Shown here piece after piece: positions 17,965 through 27,245 of a stretch of DNA of 51,126 bases. The position numbers and the translations under genes are program-made. This DNA is from a bacterium (lineage in GTDB: Bacteria > Campylobacterota > Campylobacteria > Campylobacterales > Sulfurimonadaceae): NCBI GenBank assembly GCA_018824305.1, contig JAHJGM010000059.1, positions 1-51,126 on the forward strand, given 5' to 3'. The notes beneath the pieces are model-generated. The model had not been told where the DNA came from. It was given only the letters and a program-made list of their open reading frames with translations, and made no database searches. Within the stretch, counting starts at the first letter, position 1, and each line of letters starts with the position of its first letter.

Positions 17965-18429
17965 TTATCCAACAGCACCGATTCCGTATTCTGGAACTGT
18001 TTTATTATCAAAATCACTATAATTTAAAAAATTTGGTAACTCAAAGTTCGACAAAATGACCTCGTCAAACTTTTTAGTCTCAATCCCTTTTGAAGTTTTA
18101 ACAAAATAGAGCTTTCCAACTGCTTTGATTGGTTGATTTTTATTAAAATAAAATGCATCTGTTGCAAAGAGTGGTATATTTTTCAAGATCGAAAGCGATT
18201 TTAAAAAAATATACGCTACTTTTATTGCCATAAAACTTCCGGGACCATTTGCATAAAAAATATTGTTTATTTTATACTTTTTTTCCAAAGTTTCATATAT
18301 GAGGGGAAGTATATCTGAACTTTTTTCATCTGTGACTATAGACTCTGTAAGTTTTTTATCTTCATAAACTCCGACCATAATCGGGGAGCTTAGGGCAAGT
18401 ACAATTAGATCAGCCTCTTTTTTATGCAT
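17965..18429 (-). CDS. tsaB: short TsaB-like protein (tRNA t6A synthesis)
   Basis: TsaB is an inactive ASKHA-fold partner of TsaD in making threonylcarbamoyl-adenosine on tRNA. The 154 residues keep the N-terminal half: [30 protein letters not shown], then the family motif [21 protein letters not shown] (about 75-95). The C-terminal half is much shorter than in E. coli TsaB (about 230 residues). I chose the ATG at 18429 because it overlaps the end of lpxC by only 8 bp. A longer open frame upstream runs inside lpxC. The family assignment rests mainly on the GPGSF motif and the position. Confidence 0.75.
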   Translation of the reverse strand: MHKKEADLIVLALSSPIMVGVYEDKKLTESIVTDEKSSDILPLIYETLEKKYKINNIFYANGPGSFMAIKVAYIFLKSLSILKNIPLFATDAFYFNKNQPIKAVGKLYFVKTSKGIETKKFDEVILSNFELPNFLNYSDFDNKTVPEYGIGAVG

Positions 18430-19306
18430 AAGCTCTTGCGTACTCTTTCTCTTTGACACCCACAATATCTACTATTTCATAATTTTCCGGGTCTTTTAAA
18501 AGCTCTAGTGTCAACTTATGGTTAAGATCGTGACTTCCTGCCAATGCTTCATAATTGCCGATAAAATTCATCCCTATTAGGCTCATATCTCCGATAGCAT
18601 CAAGTATCTTGTGTCTTACGAACTCATCTGTAAATCTGAGACCTTCAGGATTTAGTACTTTTTTTTCATCCAAAACGATCGCATTTTCCAAAGAGCCGCC
18701 GAGTGCGAGTCCTTTTGATCTCAGGTACTGGACCTCATGCAAAAATCCGAATGTTCTGGCACGCGCGATCTCTTTTTTGTAATTGTCTTTGCTAAATTCA
18801 AGGACATAAGCCTGATTTTCTATGACCGGATGTGCAAACTTGATAGTAAAGTCATATTTCAGATCTTTTGAGGGTGAAAGCTTTACATACTTCTCCCCCT
18901 CTTTGATCTCTACGTCTTTTTTAATGATCATCACACGTTTAGAAACATCTTGCTCTGCAATCCCCGCTTCATCCAATAGCATACAAAAACTTGCACTGCT
19001 TCCGTCCATGACAGGAACCTCATCGGCATCTACGACTACTTTTATATTATCTATGCCGTATGCGTATATGGCAGATAAAAGATGTTCGATCGTCGAAATA
19101 GAATAACCGTCTTTACCGATAACCGTAGCCATTTTTGTATCAACTACGTTTTCAGGGGAAAGTGGGATCGAGACACCTACGTCTTTTCTTACAAATACAA
19201 TGCCCTGACCTGCTTCAAGAGGCTCTAAAGTCAAATTTACCGGATTTCCGCGATGCAGGCCTATTCCAACAAGTGAAACAGGTTTCTTAATAGTTGTTTG
19301 ATACAT
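18422..19306 (-). CDS. lpxC: UDP-3-O-acyl-N-acetylglucosamine deacetylase LpxC
   Basis: LpxC is the zinc deacetylase that commits the cell to lipid A synthesis. The 294 residues show the family start [16 protein letters not shown] and the zinc His in [16 protein letters not shown] (about 76-91). [26 protein letters not shown] follows, then [14 protein letters not shown] with the second zinc His and Asp. The catalytic GSHDLNHKL is near residue 260. It confirms a Gram-negative outer membrane, in line with bamA at 31455. An 85-bp gap separates it from the upstream peptidase gene. Confidence 0.97.
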   Translation of the reverse strand: MYQTTIKKPVSLVGIGLHRGNPVNLTLEPLEAGQGIVFVRKDVGVSIPLSPENVVDTKMATVIGKDGYSISTIEHLLSAIYAYGIDNIKVVVDADEVPVMDGSSASFCMLLDEAGIAEQDVSKRVMIIKKDVEIKEGEKYVKLSPSKDLKYDFTIKFAHPVIENQAYVLEFSKDNYKKEIARARTFGFLHEVQYLRSKGLALGGSLENAIVLDEKKVLNPEGLRFTDEFVRHKILDAIGDMSLIGMNFIGNYEALAGSHDLNHKLTLELLKDPENYEIVDIVGVKEKEYARAYA

Positions 19307-19391
19307 AGTTTATATCCTGTTATCTTTATACATAAGTTTTAAGCCAGCAATAAATATTCCATAATAGTAACCTATCGAAGCTATAAAAAGT

Positions 19392-20762
19392 CTACTGTCT
19401 GTCTATTACTTTTTTTGCTTCAGCAATAACATCTTCCAAATTAACTTTCATCCAATGTTTGTCCATCCACTCTTCCGGACGTACTTCTATTCCCTGCACT
19501 AAAACTCCAAAATGAAGATGGTCTCCCATCGCATAACCGGTCATCCCGGTTTTTGCGATCTCATCACCCACTTTTAGATCATCGCCCTCGTTTACTGTCA
19601 AGCTTGAACAATGTCCGTACAGTGTATAAAGACCCATTCCATGATCGATGATCGGATTGTTTCCGTAAAGACCGTTATAGTTGGCAAATACGACATGTCC
19701 AGGGTTTTGCGTCGTGATCTCCCCCATCTGCACACTTGCAAGGTCAAGCCCCATATGATAAGCTTCGCTAACGATCTTTCCTTGATATGAATAGATCCTA
19801 TGATCGCCAAAACTCGCAACAGGAGCAGCATTTTTTAACGGATACATCGGTCTTATACTAAAGTCTGTGATCATTTTATCTTGTGCAACTTTTGATGTTA
19901 TTTTGTGAATCAACTCTTCATTTTTTGCGCGGACTTTTTCATTAATGATCTTAAATCTCTCTATTCTGTCATCTACACCGTCCGTTTCTTCAAACTCATT
20001 TGCAAGTTCCGCTATTTTCCCGTCTAAGAACTTATCTTTTAGTGTTATATGAGATTCTTTGTACTTTCTATCTTTAAGATACAATCTTACATACTCTTGT
20101 GAAACATTTCCGGCCAAATCTTCTACTACGATAGTCGCTCTGAAACTGCTCTGTTTTATAGGCCATGCGATTAGTGATATATAATACCCGTCTTTATAAA
20201 AAGGCTCTGCCAAGAAATCTTTGCCAAAACTTGTAGAGATCTTTATATCTTTAAGATTTTCATCACTTGCTTTAAATATGACAACGGCACTACCGCCTTT
20301 TTGAATAGAATACGAGTTGGCGATACTGACTAGTTCCGGTCTTTTTGAATCGACGATAAAATTAAACTCTTTGGTAACTTCATTGCCTTTTAAAAAATCC
20401 CATTTACTCGCATCTCTTGCAATCACTATCAATTTTGCATCATCTGCTTTTATTCTATAAAGCTGTTTTGGTGCTTTCACGTCAAAAGAGATACCGTTTT
20501 GTTTGGATATAAACTTTTCATCCGCGATCGCAAAAACTTCATCTTTTACTTTCAACATGATCTTATATGAGACTATTCCCGTATCATCGTCTATCGTTAC
20601 ATGTAAAGGGTCTTTTAGATTCCAATATCCATTGTTATCTACCTTGACTACAGGGGCATTTCGCTCAAACATCGATGAATTAAATACAAACACCGCCCCT
20701 GCTATAACAGCTATAAAAAATATCAAAACTAAAAGTGATGACGAATCTCTTCTTTTTCTCAT
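19392..20762 (-). CDS. membrane-anchored M23 peptidoglycan endopeptidase
   Basis: This is a zinc metallopeptidase of the LytM/M23 family that would cut peptidoglycan cross-links in the periplasm. The 456 residues have an N-terminal membrane anchor (about 9-28), two beta-rich Ig-like segments (about 35-230) and a short helical stretch (about 240-295). The M23 domain follows, with zinc ligands His336 and Asp340 in HMGLD and His384 and His417 in YGHCSS and HLHFG. All four key residues are present, so the enzyme should be active. Related M23 enzymes shape helical cells in Helicobacter and Campylobacter. Whether this one does is unknown. Its ATG overlaps the upstream stop by four bases. Confidence 0.93.
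   Translation of the reverse strand: MRKRRDSSSLLVLIFFIAVIAGAVFVFNSSMFERNAPVVKVDNNGYWNLKDPLHVTIDDDTGIVSYKIMLKVKDEVFAIADEKFISKQNGISFDVKAPKQLYRIKADDAKLIVIARDASKWDFLKGNEVTKEFNFIVDSKRPELVSIANSYSIQKGGSAVVIFKASDENLKDIKISTSFGKDFLAEPFYKDGYYISLIAWPIKQSSFRATIVVEDLAGNVSQEYVRLYLKDRKYKESHITLKDKFLDGKIAELANEFEETDGVDDRIERFKIINEKVRAKNEELIHKITSKVAQDKMITDFSIRPMYPLKNAAPVASFGDHRIYSYQGKIVSEAYHMGLDLASVQMGEITTQNPGHVVFANYNGLYGNNPIIDHGMGLYTLYGHCSSLTVNEGDDLKVGDEIAKTGMTGYAMGDHLHFGVLVQGIEVRPEEWMDKHWMKVNLEDVIAEAKKVIDRQ
20597..20606. repeat. TTACATGTAA palindrome in the M23 gene
   Basis: Exact copy, followed by AGGG on the plus strand. It is read as Leu-His-Val in the gene (DPLHVTI). Confidence 0.8.
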
Positions 20763-21703
20763 TGTTTACTTTCCTTTATAAGTTTAATTATTTGTTGTGT
20801 CGATTCTTCTAAATCATTATTTTCAAGCGTAAATCCGGCTGCGTGTGGATGTCCGCCGCCGCCGAAGATTTGTGCTATAACGTTTACATCGACACTTCCT
20901 TTGCTTCTAAGAGAGCCTTTAAGCGTCAAATTTTTATTCTCTCTTAACAAAAGAGCGACCTGTACGGTCGGAAGATGCAGGGCCTCTTCCAATGCCGCTT
21001 CACAATCACTTGCCTTTGCACCATATTTTTGCATCATCTTCTGGTCCACATGTAAGACGGAGATCGTCGCATCATCATAAAGTCTCATATCAAGCATCAT
21101 CGCACCTTTTAGACGATAAGCCGAGAGTGACATATATTTTGACACGAAAATACTGCATGATGCAGAATCTGCACCCAGCTGACACAACTCTCTTGCCATA
21201 TCAAAGACTCTATGGTCTGTTTTATGACTTAAAAAGTTAGATGAATCATCGATCAGACCGGCATAAAGCGCAGTCGCCATCTTTTGGTTGATACCTATCT
21301 CATTTGCTTTAAAAAAATCAAACAAGACCTGAGTCGTACTGATCGCAGATGCATCCACGACATTATATTTTGCAAAGTTATCGTTACTTTGATGATGGTC
21401 AAAGTTGATAAGGTCAATCTCTAACTCTACACCGAGTCTTGAATAAGCACCACAATCCAAACTTATCGCCAGATCGGCATCACGAGGAAAACTGTTTTTT
21501 AACTTCTCGACCCAAGGTAAAAACTTCAGTTTTTCATCTATATTCTTGGATGCACAAAAAAAGGAGACCTTCTTGTGCAATTTTAGCATATAAGTATAAA
21601 CAGCAGAAGCACTGCTGAGAGAATCCGTATCGGGATTGACATGTGAAATGACTACCACATGCTTCGCTGCATGGATCCGCTCTATTATCTCTTGGTTTTT
21701 CAT
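20759..21703 (-). CDS. DHH-family phosphoesterase (NrnA-like)
   Basis: The 314 residues carry the DHH and DHHA1 domains. Visible motifs are ISHVNPDTDSLSSA (motif I, about 19-32), the Asp in SLDCGAY, NFDHHQSN (the DHH box, about 104-111), GLIDDSSNF, and C-terminal GGGGHPHAAGF. This pattern fits the NrnA group, which degrades short oligoribonucleotides and dephosphorylates pAp. Other DHH enzymes (RecJ, cyclic-di-AMP hydrolases) are longer or carry other domains. It lies between flhB and the M23 peptidase gene. Confidence 0.9.
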   Translation of the reverse strand: MKNQEIIERIHAAKHVVVISHVNPDTDSLSSASAVYTYMLKLHKKVSFFCASKNIDEKLKFLPWVEKLKNSFPRDADLAISLDCGAYSRLGVELEIDLINFDHHQSNDNFAKYNVVDASAISTTQVLFDFFKANEIGINQKMATALYAGLIDDSSNFLSHKTDHRVFDMARELCQLGADSASCSIFVSKYMSLSAYRLKGAMMLDMRLYDDATISVLHVDQKMMQKYGAKASDCEAALEEALHLPTVQVALLLRENKNLTLKGSLRSKGSVDVNVIAQIFGGGGHPHAAGFTLENNDLEESTQQIIKLIKESKQ

Positions 21704-21718
21704 AAGTGCAATTATAGG

Positions 21719-22777
21719 CTATTTTTTATTCATCTTGTAAACATATGCCAAAACTTCTGCGACAGCGGCGAAGAGCTCTTCTGGTATTTCGCGTTCTACT
21801 TCGACCTGTGCATAAAGGGCACGTGCAAGCGGAGGATTTTGAAGGATGTGGACATTATGTTCACGCGCTATCTTTTTGATCTGAATAGCCATATGGTTCA
21901 TCCCTTTTGCCACTACAATCGGCGCACGGGTTTTCTTTTCATCATATTTTATTGCAACGGCGTAGTGCGTCGGATTTGTTATGACCACATCCGCTTTTGG
22001 AATTTCTGCCATCATCCTTTTTCTTGAGGCCTGCATCTGGATCTGGCGGATCTTAGATTTGATCAGTGGATCCCCTTCCATGTTTTTCATCTCGTCTTTG
22101 ATCTCTTGCTTACTCATTTTGAGATTGTCAAAATACTGTTTTCTAACGATAACCAGATCGATAATAGCAAATATCCCTATGATAAAAAGCATGATCAAAG
22201 CCAAAATAATCGCTTTTTCAACCATCCATGCCAACTGGTCATGCAGATTAAAAAGAGCGACTGTAGGAAGCTCTTTTGTATAGATATAAAAGAAGTAGAA
22301 CCCTATGCCCAAAGTAGTCAAGGACTTAAATGTCGTCTTAACGGCTTCAAGCAGTTTTTTTAAAGAAAAAAGATTTTTAAGACCGCTTATAGGATTTAAT
22401 TTTTCAAACTTCGGAGCTATGGCATCAGTGTTAAACAAAAATCCAAACTGTGCGAGTGCACCAAGAACACCCGAAATAGCAACGACCAATGAAAGCGGTA
22501 TGACAATGATCAAAAACTCTTTCATGGAGACTATCGCGATATTCATCAGCGTATCACGGGTAAGCTCGGTATTGCCGACCATTGAGAAATAATATTTGAC
22601 TAAAAATACAAGATGATCTCGCATAAAACCAAAGAGCATCAAAAGCGCAAGAATGGCTACAAAAAGAGTGATGACTCCCGAAGCATCCTGACTTTTAGGG
22701 ACATTGCCTTTTTTCCTGGCATCTTCTATCTTCTTGGCGGTGGGTTCTTCTGTCTTTTCGCCTTCGTCTTCAGCCAT
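21719..22777 (-). CDS. flhB: flagellar type III export protein FlhB
   Basis: FlhB is the export-gate membrane protein that switches substrate class from rod/hook to filament. The 352 residues begin with the family motif GEKTEEPTAKKIEDARKKG, then four membrane segments (about 34-52, 85-112, 150-168 and 185-212). The cytoplasmic domain follows, with the self-cleavage site Asn268-Pro-Thr-His271 in ITNPTHYAVAIKY. It stands apart from the flagellar operon at the left of the window, between nadC and the DHH gene, a dispersed layout common in this phylum. Confidence 0.97.
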   Translation of the reverse strand: MAEDEGEKTEEPTAKKIEDARKKGNVPKSQDASGVITLFVAILALLMLFGFMRDHLVFLVKYYFSMVGNTELTRDTLMNIAIVSMKEFLIIVIPLSLVVAISGVLGALAQFGFLFNTDAIAPKFEKLNPISGLKNLFSLKKLLEAVKTTFKSLTTLGIGFYFFYIYTKELPTVALFNLHDQLAWMVEKAIILALIMLFIIGIFAIIDLVIVRKQYFDNLKMSKQEIKDEMKNMEGDPLIKSKIRQIQMQASRKRMMAEIPKADVVITNPTHYAVAIKYDEKKTRAPIVVAKGMNHMAIQIKKIAREHNVHILQNPPLARALYAQVEVEREIPEELFAAVAEVLAYVYKMNKK

Positions 22778-22787
22778 ATGCTAGTGC

Positions 22788-23603
22788 CTAATCCATTTTC
22801 ATAGAGATATCTATCCAATTCGCCTGATGAATGAGTGAACCGCTGCTGATGGCATCGATTCCTGTCTTGGCATACTCTTCAATCGTTGATAGAGAGATAT
22901 TTCCGCTTGCTTCTAAGAGTATCGAGGGATAGTTTGCTGTTTTATAACTCACGACCTCTTTCATCTGCTCCGGTGTCATGTTGTCACACATCACGATATC
23001 AGCACCCGCTTTCATAGCAGTTATTGCCGTCTCTAGAGTTTCCGCTTCCACCTCTATCTTACATGTAAAGGGGATCTTCTCTCTTGCGGTTTTGATGTAT
23101 TTGTCTAGATCATCTATCGTCTTTAGATGGGTGTCTTTGAGCATCAGACAATCGTCAAGTCCCATCCTGTGGTTTACTGCGCCACCTGTTCTTGTCGCAT
23201 ATTTCTCAAAATTTCTCAACATCGGACGGGTCTTTCTTGTGTCAAGCAGTTTTGTTCCGTAAGGTTTTATCAGCTTCACATATTTTGACGTAAGCGTCGC
23301 TATGGAACTTGCATGTAAAAGCATATTTAGCAAACTCCGCTCACAACGCAAAAGCGTATGGGAAGAACCTTTTATCTTAGCGATGACATCGCCTTTTTCA
23401 AATGCTTCGCCGTCACATTTGTACCACTCTGTGTCAAAGGCTTCAAGCCCTGCTAAAACATCGACATACTTGACTCCTGCGACTATCCCATCGCTCTTTG
23501 CGATTATCTTTGCCATCGCATCGCGCGGAGGTTCGACCAAAGCATAAAGGTCACCGCGTCCGACATCTTCAGCGAGTGTCGCTTTTACAAATTCCTCTAT
23601 CAT
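22788..23603 (-). CDS. nadC: nicotinate-nucleotide pyrophosphorylase (quinolinate phosphoribosyltransferase)
   Basis: NadC joins quinolinate and PRPP to give nicotinate mononucleotide, with release of CO2. The 271 residues show EDVGRGDLYA near the start, the helix RSLLNMLLHASSIATLTSKYV, DTRKTRPMLRNFEKYATRTGGAVNHRMGL with the substrate-binding basic residues, and IVMCDNMTP. EASGNISLSTIEEYAKTGIDAISSGSL completes the barrel. It overlaps nadA by four bases. No nadB is in the window. A TTACATGTAA palindrome inside is read as Phe-Thr-Cys-Lys, not Leu-His-Val. Confidence 0.97.
   Translation of the reverse strand: MIEEFVKATLAEDVGRGDLYALVEPPRDAMAKIIAKSDGIVAGVKYVDVLAGLEAFDTEWYKCDGEAFEKGDVIAKIKGSSHTLLRCERSLLNMLLHASSIATLTSKYVKLIKPYGTKLLDTRKTRPMLRNFEKYATRTGGAVNHRMGLDDCLMLKDTHLKTIDDLDKYIKTAREKIPFTCKIEVEAETLETAITAMKAGADIVMCDNMTPEQMKEVVSYKTANYPSILLEASGNISLSTIEEYAKTGIDAISSGSLIHQANWIDISMKMD
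23059..23068. repeat. TTACATGTAA palindrome in nadC (different codon phase)
   Basis: Exact copy within the 13-base form CTTACATGTAAAG. In nadC it is read as TTT-ACA-TGT-AAG (Phe-Thr-Cys-Lys), which shows that the DNA word is not tied to one peptide. Confidence 0.8.
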
Positions 23604-24598
23604 AATGCCATCATTCTATCAAGTGCGACTTTTGCCCAGTAACTCGTATTTTCATCGACAAATATCTCGTTTATCGGTGCACCGTCGTCTATCGCTTTGA
23701 GTGTAAGATACACATCTTCCAAGGTCGTCTCGTTCATCGTCGGACACTCCGGTTTTGTGGATGAAAGTACATAGGTGTTTTTTGGACGCAGGCGGTTTAC
23801 CATGTTAAACTCCGTCCCGACAGCCACCTTTTGATCTTCAGGAAGTTCCGTGATATATTTGATCAGCTGAGAAGTCGAACCTACGAAATCGGCTTTGTCA
23901 CAGATAGCAGGATCACATTCAGGGTGTACGGCGATAAGGATTCCCGGATATTTTTTACGGTAAAACTCGATATCTTCGACACTAAAAAGCTGATGCACGG
24001 AACAAAAACCGTCATAACAGATGATGTCGCACTCTTTTGGATCACCGCCAAGACCGATGACCATAGATTTGAGTCCCATCTGGTTTGCTATGTTCTGTCC
24101 AAGACATCTGTCTGGAACAAAAAGGATCTTTTTACCCTCTTTTAGAGCGTTTGTGATGATCGTTTTTGCATTCGCACTCGTACACACCATACCGCCCATC
24201 TCGCCCACTTTTGCTTTTACGTCCGCATTTGAGTTGATATATGTGATAGGAAGTACATTCTCTTTTTTTATCCCGTTTTTCTCTAAAAATGCGACAGATT
24301 CGTCAAAGTAAAGCGTGTCGATCATCCTTGCCATCGCACAGCAAGCCACTTTTGGCATGACTACGCGTTTCTCAGGACTGAGTACCTTTACGCTTTGTCC
24401 CATAAAACCGACACCGCAAAACAGCACGAACTCCGCATCGTCAGCCTGTGTCTTTTTTGCGAGTTCCAACGAATCACCGACGATATCAGCCATCTCAAAA
24501 ACCTCATCTCTTTGGTAAAAATGGGCAACGACAGTCACACTTAATTTATCTTTTAATTCGCGTATCTTCTCTTTTAATTCTTCAGTAGTATATTGCAA
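23600..24598 (-). CDS. nadA: quinolinate synthase NadA
   Basis: NadA condenses iminoaspartate with dihydroxyacetone phosphate to quinolinate using a [4Fe-4S] cluster. The 332 residues contain VAHFYQRDEV, GDSLELAKKTQ and CGVGFMGQSVKVLSPEKRVVMPKVACCAMA. Further motifs are YINSNADVKAKVGEMGGMVCTSANA, VPDRCLGQNIANQ and HPECDPAICDKADFVGSTSQ. Candidate cluster cysteines lie in the CCAMA, MVCTSA and KPECPTMNE stretches. It overlaps nadC (ATGA-type) and precedes it as the first gene of the operon that runs down to thrB. Confidence 0.97.
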   Translation of the reverse strand: MQYTTEELKEKIRELKDKLSVTVVAHFYQRDEVFEMADIVGDSLELAKKTQADDAEFVLFCGVGFMGQSVKVLSPEKRVVMPKVACCAMARMIDTLYFDESVAFLEKNGIKKENVLPITYINSNADVKAKVGEMGGMVCTSANAKTIITNALKEGKKILFVPDRCLGQNIANQMGLKSMVIGLGGDPKECDIICYDGFCSVHQLFSVEDIEFYRKKYPGILIAVHPECDPAICDKADFVGSTSQLIKYITELPEDQKVAVGTEFNMVNRLRPKNTYVLSSTKPECPTMNETTLEDVYLTLKAIDDGAPINEIFVDENTSYWAKVALDRMMAL

Positions 24599-24618
24599 TT
24601 TGAAAGTCCTAAAAATCT

Positions 24619-24634
24619 ATAATTTCGAAATTAT
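24619..24634. promoter_or_regulatory. 16-bp perfect palindrome between nadA and plsY
   Basis: ATAATTTCGAAATTAT is a perfect 16-bp palindrome in the 108-bp divergent gap. It overlaps a minus-strand TATAGA (24616-24621) that could be the nadA -10. It ends about 20 bp before TATAAT (24655-24660), the likely plsY -10. The placement fits an operator for a dimeric repressor acting on one or both promoters. The regulator is unknown. Confidence 0.5.
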
Positions 24635-24654
24635 ATCAAATTATATAACCTCTT

Positions 24655-24660
24655 TATAAT
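24655..24660 (+). promoter_or_regulatory. -10 element of the plsY-folB promoter
   Basis: A consensus TATAAT lies 47 bp before the plsY start. No TTGACA-like -35 is seen 17 bp upstream; that region is part of an AT-rich stretch beside the palindrome. Confidence 0.45.
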
Positions 24661-24706
24661 AAAAGAATATGTATGCTTTCATTTATTAAAACTAGGATTA
24701 TAAACG

Positions 24707-25324
24707 ATGATGGATTTTTTATTTAGTTTAAACGGAGAACTTTTTATAGCGGCTTACCTTGTGGGCGGTATCCCTTTTGGTCTTTTACTTGCCAAATTTT
24801 TTGCCGGAGTCGATGTGAAATCCAGCGGCAGCGGAAGCATCGGAGCCACAAACGTACTTCGCGTCGTAAAAGAGACAAATCCTGTATTGGCAAAAAAACT
24901 CGGTGCCGCAACACTTGCTCTTGATGCACTCAAAGGTGTTTTAGTTCTTGTTGCAGGGCATTTTTTAGGTGCCAGCGAAGCCACTTTATGGGGTGTTGCC
25001 GTATTAGCGGTCATCGGTCACTGTTTTAGCCCTTACCTGAACTTTGAAGGCGGAAAAGGTGTCGCTACGGGCATGGGCGTCATGATGTTCATGCTTCCTT
25101 ATGAGACTATCATCGCACTTGCCGTATGGTTTGGCTTTGCAAAAACTCTTAAGATCTCATCAGCTTCTTCACTTCTTGGTCTGAGTGCTTTGATGATCTC
25201 AAGCTTTTATATCCATCCACAAATGGCGCATGCACCCGTGATGCTCATCGGTTTTATCCTTTTTTATAAGCATATACCAAATATCATCAGAATCATCCAA
25301 GGCAAAGAGAAAAGAGTCATTTGA
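24707..25324 (+). CDS. plsY: glycerol-3-phosphate acyltransferase PlsY
   Basis: PlsY transfers acyl groups from acyl-phosphate to glycerol-3-phosphate, the first step of phospholipid synthesis. The 205 residues are a multi-spanning membrane protein. The three family motifs are SGSGSIGATNVLRV (about 36-49), GHCFSPYLNFEGGKGVATGMGV (about 103-124, given in two parts: GHCFSPYLNF and EGGKGVATG) and a C-terminal KHIPNIIRIIQGKE. Two ATGs stand in tandem at the start. The stop overlaps the TTG start of folB. Confidence 0.96.
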   Translation: MMDFLFSLNGELFIAAYLVGGIPFGLLLAKFFAGVDVKSSGSGSIGATNVLRVVKETNPVLAKKLGAATLALDALKGVLVLVAGHFLGASEATLWGVAVLAVIGHCFSPYLNFEGGKGVATGMGVMMFMLPYETIIALAVWFGFAKTLKISSASSLLGLSALMISSFYIHPQMAHAPVMLIGFILFYKHIPNIIRIIQGKEKRVI

Positions 25325-25647
25325 AAGTCTATATAGAAGATTTTAGATTTAGCTGCATCATCGGGATACTTGATTTTGAAAGAGTGATGCCCCAAGATGT
25401 GATCGTAAATCTTGAATTGGAGTATGAGTTTCAAACGGAGTTTATCAATTATGCCGATATCGCAGAGATTATCAAATCCTCTATGCAAGAGAAAAGGTTT
25501 GAACTTATCGAAGATGCGCTGGGCTATCTTTTTTCACTTTTAAAAGAGAAATATACAAACACGTCATCCCTCTTTATAAAGATCACAAAACCTTCGATCC
25601 TGCAGGACTGCAGAGTCAGCGTAAGTGACTACAAAACTTATCTTTAA
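25321..25647 (+). CDS. folB: dihydroneopterin aldolase FolB
   Basis: FolB makes 6-hydroxymethyl-dihydropterin, the substrate of FolK (6236-6724). The 108 residues begin KVYIEDFRFSCIIGILDFERVMPQDV, the family N-terminus with the catalytic region GILDFER. The later KITKPSILQDCRVSVSD matches the conserved KP...V...V end. The start is TTG, overlapping the plsY TGA as TTGA, an unusual variant of the ATGA overlap. Its last four bases (TTAA) also hold the stop of the convergent antiporter gene. Confidence 0.9.
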   Translation: MKVYIEDFRFSCIIGILDFERVMPQDVIVNLELEYEFQTEFINYADIAEIIKSSMQEKRFELIEDALGYLFSLLKEKYTNTSSLFIKITKPSILQDCRVSVSDYKTYL

Positions 25648-27245
25648 TCACATTTTAGCGCATGATTTACAAGCAGATTCGAGATCTCGTAACTTGCATC
25701 CACAAGCTCCAGTTCGGGAATATCTTTCATACTTTTTTTCTCTTCCGCATTGTCGACTTTTATGATGATGTTAGCATCAGGAGAGAACTCCAGTATCGCT
25801 TCGCTGATCAGCCTTTTGTTATGTTCGCTGCTGACCGTGATGATAATGGCTTTTGCTTCATCGACTGCCAAAGACTCCAAAACGGGCAATTTGTTTAAGT
25901 GACCGAAATATGCCATATAGCCTGATTTTCTTGCCAAAAGGACATGTTTTAAGTTGTCCGAGATGATAATAAAATCCGCTTTTCTTGCTTTTAGATCTGT
26001 CGCGACTCTTCTTCCAAGCGTTGAAAATCCCGCCACGATGATGTGGTTTTTTCTCTCGATCGGCGTAATAACATCCGACTCATAGAACTCTTTTTCAAAA
26101 TAAGAGGAGAGTTTATAGATATTGGTCAAGATAATCGGTGTGAGGATCATAGAGATGACACTCACAAGAATTAAAAAACTCGCCATCTCATGAGTAATAA
26201 GTTTGTATGAACCGGCAAGTGCAAAAACCGCAAAAGAAAACTCACCGATCTGAGCAAGTGCCAAAGCTGTTTTTGCAGAGGTGTTTTTATCCGAGTTTCT
26301 TCTGATGATGGCATAGATGACGATCGATTTAAATAGCATCGCCAAAATAAAGATAAAGACGATGATATGGATATTTTCTAAAAAATAGATCACGTCTATT
26401 TTAGTCCCGACACCGAAGAAAAAGATGCCAAGCAGCAGATCTTTATAACTTGTGATATCTGATTCCACTTTGACGTTATACTTGGTATCGGCTATGATCA
26501 TCCCGGCTATAAAAGCACCTAAAGAGTAAGTGAACCCCACTGTATGTGCCAGTAAAGAGGCTCCGATAACGATGGAGAAAACGGAACCTAAAAACAGCTC
26601 CTCTATTTCTGTTTTTGCAGAAAACTTCAGTAAAGCATTGACTATCTTTTCACCTATCGTAAACATAAATGCAACGACTAAAGCAGCAAAGACCAGAGTC
26701 TGCACCAATACTTCGCCGATTGAGAGTTGATGATCCGAGAGAAATGTTATAAGCAGCAAAATCGGGATCACGGCAAGATCTTGAAATATCAATATCCCCA
26801 TCGATTTTTGCCCGTAGGGCGTGATGATATCTTTGGATTTTTTCAGATATGTCAGGACTATTGCCGTTGATGAGAGCGAAAATGCCAAAGAGATGATGAG
26901 CGATGTATTAAAATCAAGTTTAAAAAGATAAAACGAAAGTAAAAATATCACGACGACACTGAGACAAACTTGCAGTAAGCCGTTTGTCAGCAGTATCTCT
27001 TTCATCTTTTTGATCTTGCTAAAACTGAGTTCAAGCCCTATGGTGAACATCAAAAACACGATGCCGAACTCTCCGATCAATTCAAGTGAGTAGATGTTCA
27101 GGCCGTTAAACCCAAAGATATAGCTAATGATCGTTCCCGTTAAGATATATCCCACTATATGAGACACTCCAAATCTTTTTAGGATGATGTTTAGCACCGT
27201 AGCTATCGCTATTGTTAAAAAGATTGCAAAAAGTAGATTTTCCAT
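25644..27245 (-). CDS. Kef-type cation:proton antiporter with RCK domain
   Basis: This is a CPA2-family transporter of 533 residues. About twelve membrane segments (1-375) include VGYILTGTIISYIFGFNG and the core helix SLAFSLSSTAIVLTYL, typical of Kef/GerN proteins. A cytoplasmic RCK_N (TrkA-N) nucleotide-binding domain (about 395-520) begins HIIVAGFSTLGRRVATDL. It would exchange K+ or Na+ for protons under nucleotide or redox control. The glycine loop reads GFSTLG rather than the common GxGxxG, so ligand preference may differ. A TATAAT box lies just 7 bp before the ATG (27252-27257), which would give a leaderless transcript if used. The gene is not in the C. jejuni order I remember. Confidence 0.9.
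   Translation of the reverse strand: MENLLFAIFLTIAIATVLNIILKRFGVSHIVGYILTGTIISYIFGFNGLNIYSLELIGEFGIVFLMFTIGLELSFSKIKKMKEILLTNGLLQVCLSVVVIFLLSFYLFKLDFNTSLIISLAFSLSSTAIVLTYLKKSKDIITPYGQKSMGILIFQDLAVIPILLLITFLSDHQLSIGEVLVQTLVFAALVVAFMFTIGEKIVNALLKFSAKTEIEELFLGSVFSIVIGASLLAHTVGFTYSLGAFIAGMIIADTKYNVKVESDITSYKDLLLGIFFFGVGTKIDVIYFLENIHIIVFIFILAMLFKSIVIYAIIRRNSDKNTSAKTALALAQIGEFSFAVFALAGSYKLITHEMASFLILVSVISMILTPIILTNIYKLSSYFEKEFYESDVITPIERKNHIIVAGFSTLGRRVATDLKARKADFIIISDNLKHVLLARKSGYMAYFGHLNKLPVLESLAVDEAKAIIITVSSEHNKRLISEAILEFSPDANIIIKVDNAEEKKSMKDIPELELVDASYEISNLLVNHALKCD

Noticed and set aside
21659-22027. 122-codon open frame on the plus strand over the flhB end
   Set aside because: It is a shadow of flhB and the DHH gene start, with low-complexity hydrophobic sequence.
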